The position numbers were made by a program, and so were the translations under genes. Below are positions 46,277 through 54,880 of a stretch of 64,000 nt of DNA, piece by piece. Numbering within the stretch: position 1 is the first letter of the stretch; every line of letters starts with the position of its first letter. Source of the DNA: an uncultured Cellulophaga sp. (GTDB taxonomy: Bacteria > Bacteroidota > Bacteroidia > Flavobacteriales > Flavobacteriaceae); contig CANMEI010000003.1 of the NCBI GenBank assembly GCA_947496695.1, forward strand, positions 386,078-450,077. Direction: 5' to 3'. The notes beneath the pieces are model-generated. The model saw nothing but the letters and a program-made list of their open reading frames with translations. It did not search any database and was not told the origin of the DNA.

Positions 46277-46662
46277 TGGACGTAATTCATAAAATAGGAA
46301 GAAGAAAAACTGCTGTTGCACGTATTTATCTTTCACAAGGAGAAGGTAAAATTACAGTTAACAAAAAGGATTTAGAAGTATATTTCCCAACTGCAACTTT
46401 ACAATACAAAGTAAAACAAGCATTCGCTTTAACAGAAACTGAAAACTCTTACGATGTAAAAGTTAATGTATTTGGTGGCGGAATCACTGGTCAAGCAGAA
46501 GCTATTCGTTTAGCGTTATCTAGAGCAATGTGTGAAATTGATGCTGAAAATAGATTAGTTCTTAAACCAGAAGGTTTATTAACTAGAGATCCTAGAATGG
46601 TTGAACGTAAGAAATTCGGTCAGAAGAAAGCTCGTAAAAAATTCCAATTCTCAAAACGTTAA
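46276..46662 (+). CDS. rpsI: 30S ribosomal protein S9 (uS9)
   Basis: A 128-residue small-subunit protein with the family N-terminus [16 protein letters not shown] and centre [21 protein letters not shown]. It has the basic C-terminal tail [17 protein letters not shown] that reaches the P-site tRNA. It overlaps rplM by one base and is followed by two hairpins, the second being a terminator. Confidence 0.98.
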   Translation: MDVIHKIGRRKTAVARIYLSQGEGKITVNKKDLEVYFPTATLQYKVKQAFALTETENSYDVKVNVFGGGITGQAEAIRLALSRAMCEIDAENRLVLKPEGLLTRDPRMVERKKFGQKKARKKFQFSKR

Positions 46663-46717
46663 TCGTAGAGAATTATATACTAAACTGTTTATTCAGTTTA
46701 TACAAAAGTTCATTGAA

Positions 46718-46748
46718 AACCCTGAAAAATATTTTTTCGGGGTTAAAT
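46718..46748 (+). terminator. Terminator after rpsI
   Basis: AACCCTGAAAAA and TTTTTTCGGGGTT arms (46718-46744) with a short loop. A second hairpin, TAAACTG/CAGTTTA (46681-46700), precedes it. Confidence 0.7.
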
Positions 46749-46771
46749 TTTAAATATCAAGTTGTTGTTAG

Positions 46772-46840
46772 TCCAAAGGCATAACAGCTTTTGGAAACTA
46801 GTTTAGCATCTAAATATTAGAGGCCACAAAAAATTGTGCC
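46772..46840 (+). promoter_or_regulatory. Structured leader of rpsB, candidate S2 autoregulatory element
   Basis: Two stem-loops lie in the 138 nt before rpsB. One is TCCAAAGGC/GCTTTTGGA (46772-46780 with 46787-46795, 9 bp with one G-U, loop ATAACA). The other is GGcCACAA/TTGTGCC (46822-46840, with one bulged C). Neither has a U-tract, so they are not terminators. An S2-binding leader is a reasonable but unproven reading. Confidence 0.45.
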
Positions 46841-46886
46841 ACTTTAATATTGCTAATTCAACAGAACGTAAACTAAGTACAAAAAA

Positions 46887-47711
46887 ATGGCAAACAAAAT
46901 CGAAGTAAAAGACTTACTAGAAGCAGGTGTACACTTTGGACACCTTACAAGAAAATGGAATCCAAACATGGCTCCTTACATCTACATGGAGCGTAATGGT
47001 ATTCACGTAATCAACCTTTACAAAACAGCTGCAAAATTAGAAGAAGCTAACGAAGCTCTTAAAAAAATTGCACAATCAGGAAGAAAAATTCTTTTCGTAG
47101 CTACAAAGAAACAAGCAAAAGATATCGTTTCTGAAAAAGTATCAAAAGTAAACATGCCTTACATCACTGAAAGATGGCCAGGTGGTATGTTAACTAACTT
47201 TGTTACTATCCGTAAAGCTGTTAAAAAAATGGCTGCAATTGATAGAATGAAGAAAGATGGTACTTTCTTAACATTATCTAAAAAAGAACGTTTACAAGTT
47301 GACCGTTTACGTGCTAAATTAGAGAAAAACTTAGGTTCTATATCCGACATGACTCGTTTACCAGGTGCATTATTCATTGTTGATACAATGCGTGAGCACA
47401 TTGCTGTTAAAGAGGCTATAAAATTAAAAATTCCAATATTCGCGATGGCAGATACTAACTCTGACCCACGTTTATTAGATTATATAATTCCATCTAACGA
47501 TGATGCTTCTAAATCTATCGAAGCTATCTTAACTCATGTTACTGATGCTATTGCTGAAGGTTTAGCTGAGCGTAAATCAGAAAAACAATCTGGAAAAGAA
47601 GGAAAAGAAGCTCCTGCTAAAAAAGCTGAAGAAGCTCCTGCTGCTCCTAAAAAAGAAGAAGTTGTTACTGAAGAAACAACTAAAACTGAAGGTAGTACTG
47701 CTACCGAGTAA
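46887..47711 (+). CDS. rpsB: 30S ribosomal protein S2 (uS2)
   Basis: A 274-residue small-subunit protein. Landmarks are LLEAGVHFGHLTRKWNPNM, ERNGIHVINLYKT, VATKKQAKDIV, RWPGGMLTNFVTI and IFAMADTNSDPRLLDYIIPSNDDASKSI. The last 50 residues are a charged Lys/Glu/Ala/Pro tail (SGKEGKEAPAKKAEEAP) beyond the folded domain, as in many flavobacterial S2 proteins. tsf follows after a 115-bp spacer containing a palindrome. Confidence 0.98.
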   Translation: MANKIEVKDLLEAGVHFGHLTRKWNPNMAPYIYMERNGIHVINLYKTAAKLEEANEALKKIAQSGRKILFVATKKQAKDIVSEKVSKVNMPYITERWPGGMLTNFVTIRKAVKKMAAIDRMKKDGTFLTLSKKERLQVDRLRAKLEKNLGSISDMTRLPGALFIVDTMREHIAVKEAIKLKIPIFAMADTNSDPRLLDYIIPSNDDASKSIEAILTHVTDAIAEGLAERKSEKQSGKEGKEAPAKKAEEAPAAPKKEEVVTEETTKTEGSTATE

Positions 47712-47769
47712 GCAACCTGCTTAACATTTATATAGTACAAATAAAATTTTTAATTAACACTACAGCTAC

Positions 47770-47795
47770 AATTATCACTTTTAAAAGTGATAATT
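47770..47795 (+). terminator. Palindrome between rpsB and tsf, possible partial terminator
   Basis: A perfect 26-nt palindrome, arms AATTATCACTTTT and AAAAGTGATAATT, followed by TTT. Its AT-rich stem suggests partial termination that would lower tsf transcription relative to rpsB. Confidence 0.55.
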
Positions 47796-47826
47796 TTAGC
47801 TTTTAGTTTTAAAAACATATAATAAG

Positions 47827-48783
47827 ATGGTAAAAATTGCCGCTGCAGAAGTAAATAAATTAAGAAAAGCTACCGGTGCAGGTATGATGGACTGCAAGAA
47901 AGCTTTAGTAGAAGCTGAAGGAGATTTTGATAAAGCTGTTGAAGTTTTACGTAAAAAAGGACAGAAAGTTGCCGCTAAAAGAGCTGACAGAGAATCTAGT
48001 GAAGGTGCTGCTATTGCAAAAGTAAATGCTGACAATACTGTTGGTGTTGCTATTGTTTTAGGTTGTGAAACTGACTTTGTTGGAAAAAACGAAAACTTTC
48101 TTTCTTTAGCTAATCAACTTGCTGATCAAGCAATTAATTTTGACAATAAAGAAGATTTCTTAGCCTCTGATTTTGGCGGAATGACTGTTGCTGAAAAATT
48201 AATTGAGCAAACTGGTGTTATTGGTGAAAAATTAGAAATAAACGCATTTGAGAAATTAGAAGCTCCTTATGTTGGTAGCTATGTTCACATTAACAAAATT
48301 GCCGCTTTAGTTGGTTTATCTGCTAAAAACGAAGAAGTTGGTAAAGATGTTGCTATGCAAATAGCATCTATGGGAGCTACTACTTTATCTTATAAAGATT
48401 TTGATCCTGCTTTTGTTGCTTCTGAAACTGAAGCTAGAATTGCTGTTATCGAAAAAGATAATGAAGAATTAGGTAGATTAGGAAAAACTCTTAAAAATGT
48501 ACCTCAATACATTTCTATGTCTCAATTATCTGAAGAAGTTTTAGCTAAAGCTGAGGCAGATGCAAAAGCTGAGCTTCAAGCCGAAGGTAAACCTGAAAAA
48601 ATTTGGGACAAAATTTTACCAGGTAAAATGGAAAGATTTATTTCTGATAATACCACTCTTGATCAAGAGCAATGTTTATTAGATCAGAACTTCATTAAAG
48701 ATGAAAAGAAAAGTGTTGCTGACTATGTAGCTTCAGCAGGAGACTTATCTGTGACTAGCTTTAAGCGTGTTGCTTTAGGGTAA
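47827..48783 (+). CDS. tsf: Elongation factor Ts
   Basis: A 318-residue guanine-nucleotide exchange factor for EF-Tu. The N-terminal UBA-like module reads AAEVNKLRKATGAGMMDCKKALVEAEGD-like (continuous from residue 4). The signature VLGCETDFVGKNENF is present, then the core repeats and the C-terminal segment containing DQNFIKDEKKSVADYV. Length is typical of Bacteroidota. It follows rpsB on the same strand and ends in a very strong terminator. Confidence 0.98.
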   Translation: MVKIAAAEVNKLRKATGAGMMDCKKALVEAEGDFDKAVEVLRKKGQKVAAKRADRESSEGAAIAKVNADNTVGVAIVLGCETDFVGKNENFLSLANQLADQAINFDNKEDFLASDFGGMTVAEKLIEQTGVIGEKLEINAFEKLEAPYVGSYVHINKIAALVGLSAKNEEVGKDVAMQIASMGATTLSYKDFDPAFVASETEARIAVIEKDNEELGRLGKTLKNVPQYISMSQLSEEVLAKAEADAKAELQAEGKPEKIWDKILPGKMERFISDNTTLDQEQCLLDQNFIKDEKKSVADYVASAGDLSVTSFKRVALG

Positions 48784-48804
48784 TTACAAAACACTATAAA
48801 ATAC

Positions 48805-48838
48805 AAAAAAGCCACAATTTACAAATTGTGGCTTTTTT
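48805..48838. terminator. Bidirectional terminator (tsf / M61 gene)
   Basis: Arms AAAAAAGCCACAATTT and AAATTGTGGCTTTTTT with a 2-base loop: a 16-bp perfect stem between convergent genes. Confidence 0.92.
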
Positions 48839-48857
48839 ATGCTTTAAAAAGAACTAA

Positions 48858-48887
48858 AAATCGATATTGTTTTTTTGATATCGATTT
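48858..48887. other. Second hairpin with T-rich loop between tsf and the M61 gene
   Basis: Arms AAATCGATAT and ATATCGATTT enclose a 10-base loop TGTTTTTTTG. It lies 8 bp from the M61 stop and 20 bp from the terminator. The T-run is in the loop and not after the stem, so it is not a standard terminator. Confidence 0.5.
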
Positions 48888-48895
48888 AAATCCAA

Positions 48896-50764
48896 TTAAC
48901 CTTTCAACCAAATATCTAATAAATTTAATTGCTCTTTTGTAGGGTTTGCAACAGACTTAATAACTTTTGACTCTACCGTTGGTTTACCTACTTCTCCTTT
49001 TAAAGTGAGTGTTTCTTCCTTTCTATCAACCACTATAGTAATTTCTTTAGTTGAAGACCAACTAAAGCTTTGCCCAATTATTGGCCTAATAGTTTCTAAA
49101 GTAATAGCCGTACCATCTATTGACTTAATAACGTCACCACCTTTTAAACCTAACTCATTAAAAAAACTATTCAATTCAATACTTTTTCTAACAAAAACAG
49201 CATTATCATTTTTGACATCAACATCTATATAAGGAATATCTCCTTTTAAGAAAAATCCACTCTCCTCCTGTTTTACACCTATTTCTAAACCTACTTTAGA
49301 TAAAAACAAAGTATAATCAATTGGCGTATCACCAATAACATGATTATTAAAAAATTCACCAATTTCAGGATAGGTCATTGCTACTACTTCATCAATAAAG
49401 GCGTCATCTTTAAATGGAGTACTATCACCATATTTTTTTGATAACTCCTTTAATAACCATAAAACACTTTTTTCTCCATTACTCAATTCTTTAAGAGTAA
49501 TATCTAAAACCATATTAATTAAAGTTCCTTTTTCATATACATTAGCATAATTATCTTTATAAGGTTCTTCAAGTATATGTTTACTCATTTTAGTGAAAGA
49601 TATGTTATCATCATATTTTTTTGAATTATTAATCTTATCCATTATCCTTTGATAAAATTCTTCTTCATTAATCAAGCCTTGTTGAATTTGAAAAATATTA
49701 GCAAAATATTCAGTAGTCCCTTCATACATCCATAAGTGCATAGACATCTTAGGGTCATTAAAATCAAAATATTGTATTTCTTCAGAGTGAACACTTAAAG
49801 GCGTTACAATATGAAAAAATTCATGAGAAACAACATCAACCATTGCTTGTTCTAATCGTTCTTTATCCATAAATTCTGGTAAAACAACTACTGTTGAAGT
49901 ATGGTGTTCCAAAGCACCATAACCATTAGCATCATTTTCTCCTTCTGAAAGATAAAGCATAATATTATACTCTTTCGTACTATTAATTTCACCTAAATAA
50001 GATTTCTGAGCGGCCATCATTTTAAACATTCTATCTTTTAAAGATGCTGCATTATAAACACTATTAGGAGAATAAACACTTAAATTAACCATAATACCAT
50101 TCACCTCAAAAGATGCAATATCAGATGGTGCATATAATATTGGATTATCTGTAACCTCAAAATAACGACTAGCAGAAAAAGTATCTAAATCATTAGATTC
50201 TAATGTAGCATTCAACTCTACTAAAGAAGTTGTAGCCACTAAATTTCGAGGATGTTTTATAGTTATCTCATAAGGAATTTCAGTTAAATTTTTAAAATAA
50301 CCAACAAAACCATATAAGTTCAACATAAAGTTTTGGTTTTTTAAAATATTAGTTCCTGAAGGAGAAAAAACAGGATCATCTAAAGCACTTTCTGAATCAT
50401 AAGTATCATTCACAAAATAAGAGACTTTATCTAAAGTAGTACCATTTAATATTACCCAAGTATTATCATCAGATTTAGAAACAGGAAGTTCTTTACCTTT
50501 ATAATCAAAAGCTTTAAAACTTTCGATATACTTTCCATAATTATCAGTACTATATGTTCCTGGTACCGTTTTTGGGATATAAAAATATACTGTTTCTTCA
50601 TTAAAAGCTCCTGGGTCTATAGATACTAAAACCTTATCATCATTTACATTAATCAAATCAATACTTGTTTTAATTATTGATTTGTCAGCTGAAATTAATT
50701 TTTTACCCCCTGCACATGCATTTAATAAAAGCCCTAGAATTACTAGAAAACTTATTTTTTTCAT
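48896..50764 (-). CDS. M61 family (glycyl aminopeptidase-like) lipoprotein metallopeptidase with PDZ domain
   Basis: A 622-residue lipoprotein (lipobox LLLNAC). The N-terminal beta domain (to about 200) is followed by the M61 catalytic domain with HEFFH (314-318) and a downstream glutamate in YEGTTEYFANIF, the gluzincin third ligand. The C-terminal part has a PDZ domain (LKGGDVIKSIDGTAI, near 535-590). M61 enzymes prefer N-terminal glycine or alanine; the PDZ may position substrates. It sits alone on the minus strand between tsf and pyrH, interrupting an otherwise co-oriented translation cluster. Confidence 0.93.
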   Translation of the reverse strand: MKKISFLVILGLLLNACAGGKKLISADKSIIKTSIDLINVNDDKVLVSIDPGAFNEETVYFYIPKTVPGTYSTDNYGKYIESFKAFDYKGKELPVSKSDDNTWVILNGTTLDKVSYFVNDTYDSESALDDPVFSPSGTNILKNQNFMLNLYGFVGYFKNLTEIPYEITIKHPRNLVATTSLVELNATLESNDLDTFSASRYFEVTDNPILYAPSDIASFEVNGIMVNLSVYSPNSVYNAASLKDRMFKMMAAQKSYLGEINSTKEYNIMLYLSEGENDANGYGALEHHTSTVVVLPEFMDKERLEQAMVDVVSHEFFHIVTPLSVHSEEIQYFDFNDPKMSMHLWMYEGTTEYFANIFQIQQGLINEEEFYQRIMDKINNSKKYDDNISFTKMSKHILEEPYKDNYANVYEKGTLINMVLDITLKELSNGEKSVLWLLKELSKKYGDSTPFKDDAFIDEVVAMTYPEIGEFFNNHVIGDTPIDYTLFLSKVGLEIGVKQEESGFFLKGDIPYIDVDVKNDNAVFVRKSIELNSFFNELGLKGGDVIKSIDGTAITLETIRPIIGQSFSWSSTKEITIVVDRKEETLTLKGEVGKPTVESKVIKSVANPTKEQLNLLDIWLKG

Positions 50765-50911
50765 ATATAAACATTATTATTAGTAGCCAAATAGGCTCTT
50801 GATTAGAATATTAAGCAAGTTTATAAAATTAAATTAAGTTGTAAGTGCAATTGAGGAAATTTTATCATTACATTAAATATTATAAGAAGCATTCCCATAA
50901 AATATTTTGAT

Positions 50912-50919
50912 TATTTTTG
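50912..50919 (+). promoter_or_regulatory. Candidate -7 box for pyrH-frr
   Basis: TATTTTTG fits TAnnTTTG, 24 nt before the pyrH ATG at 50944. An ORF-finder TTG start at 50917 lies inside this box and is therefore not the real start. No clear -33. Confidence 0.5.
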
Positions 50920-50943
50920 CGAAACTATAATTTAAAAAAAGCC

Positions 50944-51651
50944 ATGCAATACAAAAGAATTCTTTTAAAACTTAGTGGAGAAGCACTAATGGGAGAAAGA
51001 CAGTACGGGATTGATCCAAAAAGATTAGCAGCTTACGCTGAAGAGATAAAAGAAGTTGTTGACAAGGGTATAGAAGTTGCTATAGTTATAGGTGGTGGAA
51101 ATATTTTTAGAGGCTTAGCTGGTGCAAGTAATGGTATGGATCGTGTTCAAGGTGATCATATGGGAATGTTAGCCACAGTTATAAATGGCTTGGCTTTACA
51201 AAGTGCACTTGAAGAAGCAGGTGTGCATACAAGATTACAAACTGCAATTAAAATCAATGAAGTAGCTGAACCTTTTATACGTAGACGTGCAATGCGTCAT
51301 TTAGAAAAAGGCAGAGTTGTTATTTTTGGTGGTGGAACAGGCAACCCCTACTTTACTACAGATTCTGCAGCTGTATTAAGAGCTATTGAAATTGAAGCAG
51401 ATGTTATTTTAAAAGGCACTAGAGTTGATGGTATTTACACATCTGACCCTGAAAAAGATAAGAATGCTACTAAATTTGATACAATTACATTTAAAGATGT
51501 TTTAAGTAAAGGATTAAAAGTAATGGATACCACAGCATTTACTTTAAGTCAAGAAAATGAACTACCAATTGTTGTTTTTGATATGAACACTACTGGAAAT
51601 TTAATGAAACTAGTTTCTGGAGAAAATATAGGTACCGTTGTAAATAACTAG
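50944..51651 (+). CDS. pyrH: UMP kinase
   Basis: A 235-residue amino-acid-kinase-fold enzyme that phosphorylates UMP to UDP. Signatures are [39 protein letters not shown] and [21 protein letters not shown], with the nucleotide-binding [15 protein letters not shown]. The ATG at 50944 gives [15 protein letters not shown], the family's usual start and length; the longer TTG start is rejected because it falls in a promoter box. frr follows 40 bp downstream, the common pyrH-frr pair. Confidence 0.97.
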   Translation: MQYKRILLKLSGEALMGERQYGIDPKRLAAYAEEIKEVVDKGIEVAIVIGGGNIFRGLAGASNGMDRVQGDHMGMLATVINGLALQSALEEAGVHTRLQTAIKINEVAEPFIRRRAMRHLEKGRVVIFGGGTGNPYFTTDSAAVLRAIEIEADVILKGTRVDGIYTSDPEKDKNATKFDTITFKDVLSKGLKVMDTTAFTLSQENELPIVVFDMNTTGNLMKLVSGENIGTVVNN

Positions 51652-51691
51652 TCTAGTTTACTGAAAGACACTATTATTAATACAATTTAAA

Positions 51692-52249
51692 ATGAACGAA
51701 GAAATAACTTTTATATTAGACAGTACAAAAGAAAGTATGAATGGTTCCATTGATCATTTAATAAAATCTTTTACAAAAATTAGAGCTGGTAAGGCCAGCC
51801 CAGTAATGCTTTCAAGTGTTATGGTTGATTATTATGGATCTGCTACACCACTTTCACAAGTTGCTAATGTTGCGACACCAGATGCAAGAACTATAACTGT
51901 TCAACCTTGGGAAAAAAACATGCTTCAAGAAATTGAAAAAGCAATTATGGTAGCCAATTTAGGTTTCAACCCAATGAACAACGGTGACTTTGTAATTATT
52001 AATGTACCACCATTAACTGAAGAAAGAAGAAAAGATCTTGCTAAACAAGCAAAAGGTGAAGCTGAAGATGCTAAAATTGGCATTAGAAATGCAAGACAAG
52101 AAGCGAATAAAGAAATTAGATCTCTTGATGATGCATCTGAAGATTTAAAGAAAAATGCAGAAGCTGACGTACAAGAACTAACTAATATATATAGTAAAAA
52201 GATTGATGAAGCTTTAGTTATAAAAGAAGCTGAAATAATGAAAGTATAA
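51692..52249 (+). CDS. frr: Ribosome recycling factor
   Basis: A 185-residue factor that, with EF-G, splits post-termination ribosomes. The family pattern is clear: helix MNGSIDHLIKSFTKIRAGKA, the domain II strands VDYYGSATPLSQVANV and ITVQPWEKNML, and NVPPLTEERRKDLAKQAKG in the long helix. Second gene of the pyrH operon, ended by a 15-bp perfect hairpin. Confidence 0.98.
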   Translation: MNEEITFILDSTKESMNGSIDHLIKSFTKIRAGKASPVMLSSVMVDYYGSATPLSQVANVATPDARTITVQPWEKNMLQEIEKAIMVANLGFNPMNNGDFVIINVPPLTEERRKDLAKQAKGEAEDAKIGIRNARQEANKEIRSLDDASEDLKKNAEADVQELTNIYSKKIDEALVIKEAEIMKV

Positions 52250-52270
52250 TATTTCTACAATTTTTAAATT

Positions 52271-52307
52271 ACACAAAGAGCGACATATTGTCGCTCTTTG
52301 TGTTTTT
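52271..52307 (+). terminator. Terminator after frr
   Basis: Arms ACACAAAGAGCGACA (52271-52285) and TGTCGCTCTTTGTGT (52289-52303), 3-nt loop, then TTTT. Confidence 0.93.
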
Positions 52308-52377
52308 ATTAATATAAAGTTCACACAAATTAAGTATTTAGATTACTTGTTTACTGTGAATACACATAATCATTTTC

Positions 52378-52385
52378 TACCTTTG
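52378..52385 (+). promoter_or_regulatory. Candidate -7 box for the RND exporter gene
   Basis: TACCTTTG fits TAnnTTTG, 20 nt before the ATG; no -33 at the right distance. Confidence 0.45.
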
Positions 52386-52405
52386 TCAGAATTGTAAAAA
52401 ACATC

Positions 52406-54790
52406 ATGGTTGCAAAAATAACTAAAGGTTTTTGGGCGAAAACCGCAAGTATTATTCTAAGAAACAGAATTCTTATTCTTTTATTAATTATCGCATCAAC
52501 TATTTTTTTAGCTCTTCAATGGGATAAAATGCGATTCTCTAGTTCTCAAGCCAACTTATTACCAGATCATCACCCTGTAAACATACAATACCAAACTTTC
52601 TTAAAAACTTTTGGTGAAGAAGGTAATGTAATGGTTTTAGGTATCAAAGACAGTTCTCTGTTTACGCCTGAAAAATTTAATAAATGGAATAAACTAAGTA
52701 AACAATTAGCAGCTTTTCCTGAAGTAGATTTTGTTTTATCAACAGATAATCTACAAGAACTAATTAAAGATACTATACAGCAAAAATTTGTATTAGAATC
52801 TTTTATAAAGAAAAAACCAACAACTAAATCTGAGGTCGATTCTCTATCTTCTCATCTTTTTAATAATTTACCTTTTTATGAAGATTTAATTTATAATAAA
52901 GAAACTAAAACCATTAGAACCTTAGTTTATTTAGATAAGGATATTATCAATACCTCTGCTCGTAAAGATTTTATTCTTGAAGATTTAAATGTACTTGTAA
53001 AAAGTTTTGAAGAAGATACAAATTTAGATGTTCATATTTCTGGTATGCCATATATCAGAACCATGAACTCACAAAATATTATTGACGAGATTGGTATTTT
53101 TATATTAGCAGCACTTGGGGTTACTTCATTAATATTCTTTTTCTTTTTCAGAAGCTTTAGAGCTACATTCATATCAATGTGTGTGGTTATTGTTGGAGTG
53201 ATGTGGTCATTTGGTGTTTTAGGGCTTTTACAATATGAAATTACCGTATTAACCGCTCTTATTCCTCCATTAATTATTGTAATTGGAATACCAAATTGCA
53301 TCTTTTTAATTAACAAATACCAGCAAGAAGTAAAAAAGCATGGTAACCAAGCATTATCATTACAACGTGTTATTTCCAAAATAGGTAATGCCACTTTAAT
53401 GACAAATATTACCACTGCTTCTGGTTTTGCTACTTTTATTATTACTGACAGCCAATTACTTAAAGAATTTGGTGTTGTAGCTTCAATAAATATTATTTGT
53501 ATTTTCATATTATCCTTATTAATAATTCCGATTATATATAGCTTTTTACCGTTACCAAAAACTAAACACTTAAAGCATTTAAACAAAAGGTGGATTGATA
53601 CTTTTGTTAATTGGATGGAAAATATTGTACGAGAAAAAAGAATTACAGTTTACATTGCATCAATATCCTTACTTGTAATTAGCATTATTGGAATTTATCA
53701 AATAGATATATCTGGTAGTCCAATTGAAGATATGCCTAAAGACAAAGAATTCTTTAAAGACATTCGCTTTTTTGAACAAGAATTTGATGGTATTATGCCT
53801 GTAGAAATTGTAGTAGACACTAAAAGAAAAAAAGGTGTTTTAAAGCCTGCTACTTTAAAGAGAATGGATGAACTTAGTCAGGTTATTCATGAAATACCGG
53901 AATTATCAAGACCTGTTTCTGCGGTAGATTTAGTAAAATATTCAAAACAAGCTTTTTATAATGGTATTCCTAAATATTACCAACTACCCACCACACAAGA
54001 AAATACTTTTATTATGGACGTTGCTCGAAAATCATCTAGCGACGGAAATCTATTAAAAAGTTTTGTTGATTCAACAGGACAAATTGCACGTATTACAACT
54101 TTTATGAAAGATGTAAAAACTACACGCATGGAGGCCATTGAAGCTAAACTACTTGAAAACATAGATAAAATATTCCCTTCAGAAAGGTATAATGTTTACC
54201 TAACAGGAAGTGCTCTTATTTTCTTAAAAGGAACAAAGTATTTGGTGAACAACCTTATTATGTCACTCGCATTAGCAATTGCATTAATAGCTTTATTTAT
54301 GGCATATTTATTTCGTTCTTTTAAAATGATTGTAATATCTCTAATACCTAACTTATTGCCACTTGTAATAACAGCTGGGTTAATGGGATTTGTAGGTGTT
54401 CCAATAAAACCTTCAACAATATTAGTGTTTAGTATTGCATTTGGTATATCAGTTGATGACACAATACACTTCTTAGCAAAATACCGACAAGAACTTACCG
54501 CTAATAATTGGAAAATTAAAAAATCTGTTTACGCTGCTTTACGAGAAACTGGTGTAAGTATGTTTTACACCTCTATAGTTTTATTTTTTGGCTTTTCAGT
54601 GTTTACAATCTCAAGTTTTGGAGGAACAGTAGCTTTAGGCGCATTGGTTTCTGCAACATTATTATTAGCTATGTTGGCTAACTTAATTTTACTTCCTTCT
54701 TTATTATTGTCCTTAGAACGTAATATTGCAAATAAGGAAGTATTAAAAAAACCGCAAATAGACATCTTACCAAAAGACGAAGAATTATAA
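52406..54790 (+). CDS. RND superfamily exporter, MMPL type
   Basis: A 794-residue inner-membrane transporter built as two repeats of one helix, a periplasmic domain and five helices (helices near 21-38, 220-400 and again near 420-440, 615-780). Landmarks are GISVDDTIHFLAKYRQEL in the second half and LIPPLIIVIGIPNCIFLINKYQQE in the first, the usual MMPL helix-4 positions. No membrane-fusion or outer-membrane partner gene is nearby, which fits lipid-type MMPL exporters better than three-part drug pumps. The substrate is unknown. Single-gene unit between the frr terminator and asnS. Confidence 0.92.
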   Translation: MVAKITKGFWAKTASIILRNRILILLLIIASTIFLALQWDKMRFSSSQANLLPDHHPVNIQYQTFLKTFGEEGNVMVLGIKDSSLFTPEKFNKWNKLSKQLAAFPEVDFVLSTDNLQELIKDTIQQKFVLESFIKKKPTTKSEVDSLSSHLFNNLPFYEDLIYNKETKTIRTLVYLDKDIINTSARKDFILEDLNVLVKSFEEDTNLDVHISGMPYIRTMNSQNIIDEIGIFILAALGVTSLIFFFFFRSFRATFISMCVVIVGVMWSFGVLGLLQYEITVLTALIPPLIIVIGIPNCIFLINKYQQEVKKHGNQALSLQRVISKIGNATLMTNITTASGFATFIITDSQLLKEFGVVASINIICIFILSLLIIPIIYSFLPLPKTKHLKHLNKRWIDTFVNWMENIVREKRITVYIASISLLVISIIGIYQIDISGSPIEDMPKDKEFFKDIRFFEQEFDGIMPVEIVVDTKRKKGVLKPATLKRMDELSQVIHEIPELSRPVSAVDLVKYSKQAFYNGIPKYYQLPTTQENTFIMDVARKSSSDGNLLKSFVDSTGQIARITTFMKDVKTTRMEAIEAKLLENIDKIFPSERYNVYLTGSALIFLKGTKYLVNNLIMSLALAIALIALFMAYLFRSFKMIVISLIPNLLPLVITAGLMGFVGVPIKPSTILVFSIAFGISVDDTIHFLAKYRQELTANNWKIKKSVYAALRETGVSMFYTSIVLFFGFSVFTISSFGGTVALGALVSATLLLAMLANLILLPSLLLSLERNIANKEVLKKPQIDILPKDEEL

Positions 54791-54848
54791 TTAAAGTAAA
54801 ATAGAATTTTATACCCTTAACTAACAAAACCTTTTTTCACAAAAAGGC

Positions 54849-54856
54849 TATATTTG
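54849..54856 (+). promoter_or_regulatory. Candidate -7 box for asnS
   Basis: TATATTTG fits TAnnTTTG, 24 nt before the asnS ATG at 54881. The upstream TTG start (54854) lies inside it. Confidence 0.5.
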
Positions 54857-54880
54857 TTAATCAAAAATAGAAATATCAAA

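Noticed and set aside
53032..53586. 184-codon minus-strand frame inside the RND exporter gene
   Set aside because: It is the complement of hydrophobic helices of the exporter, with biased Ile/Lys/Asn composition and no recognisable domain.
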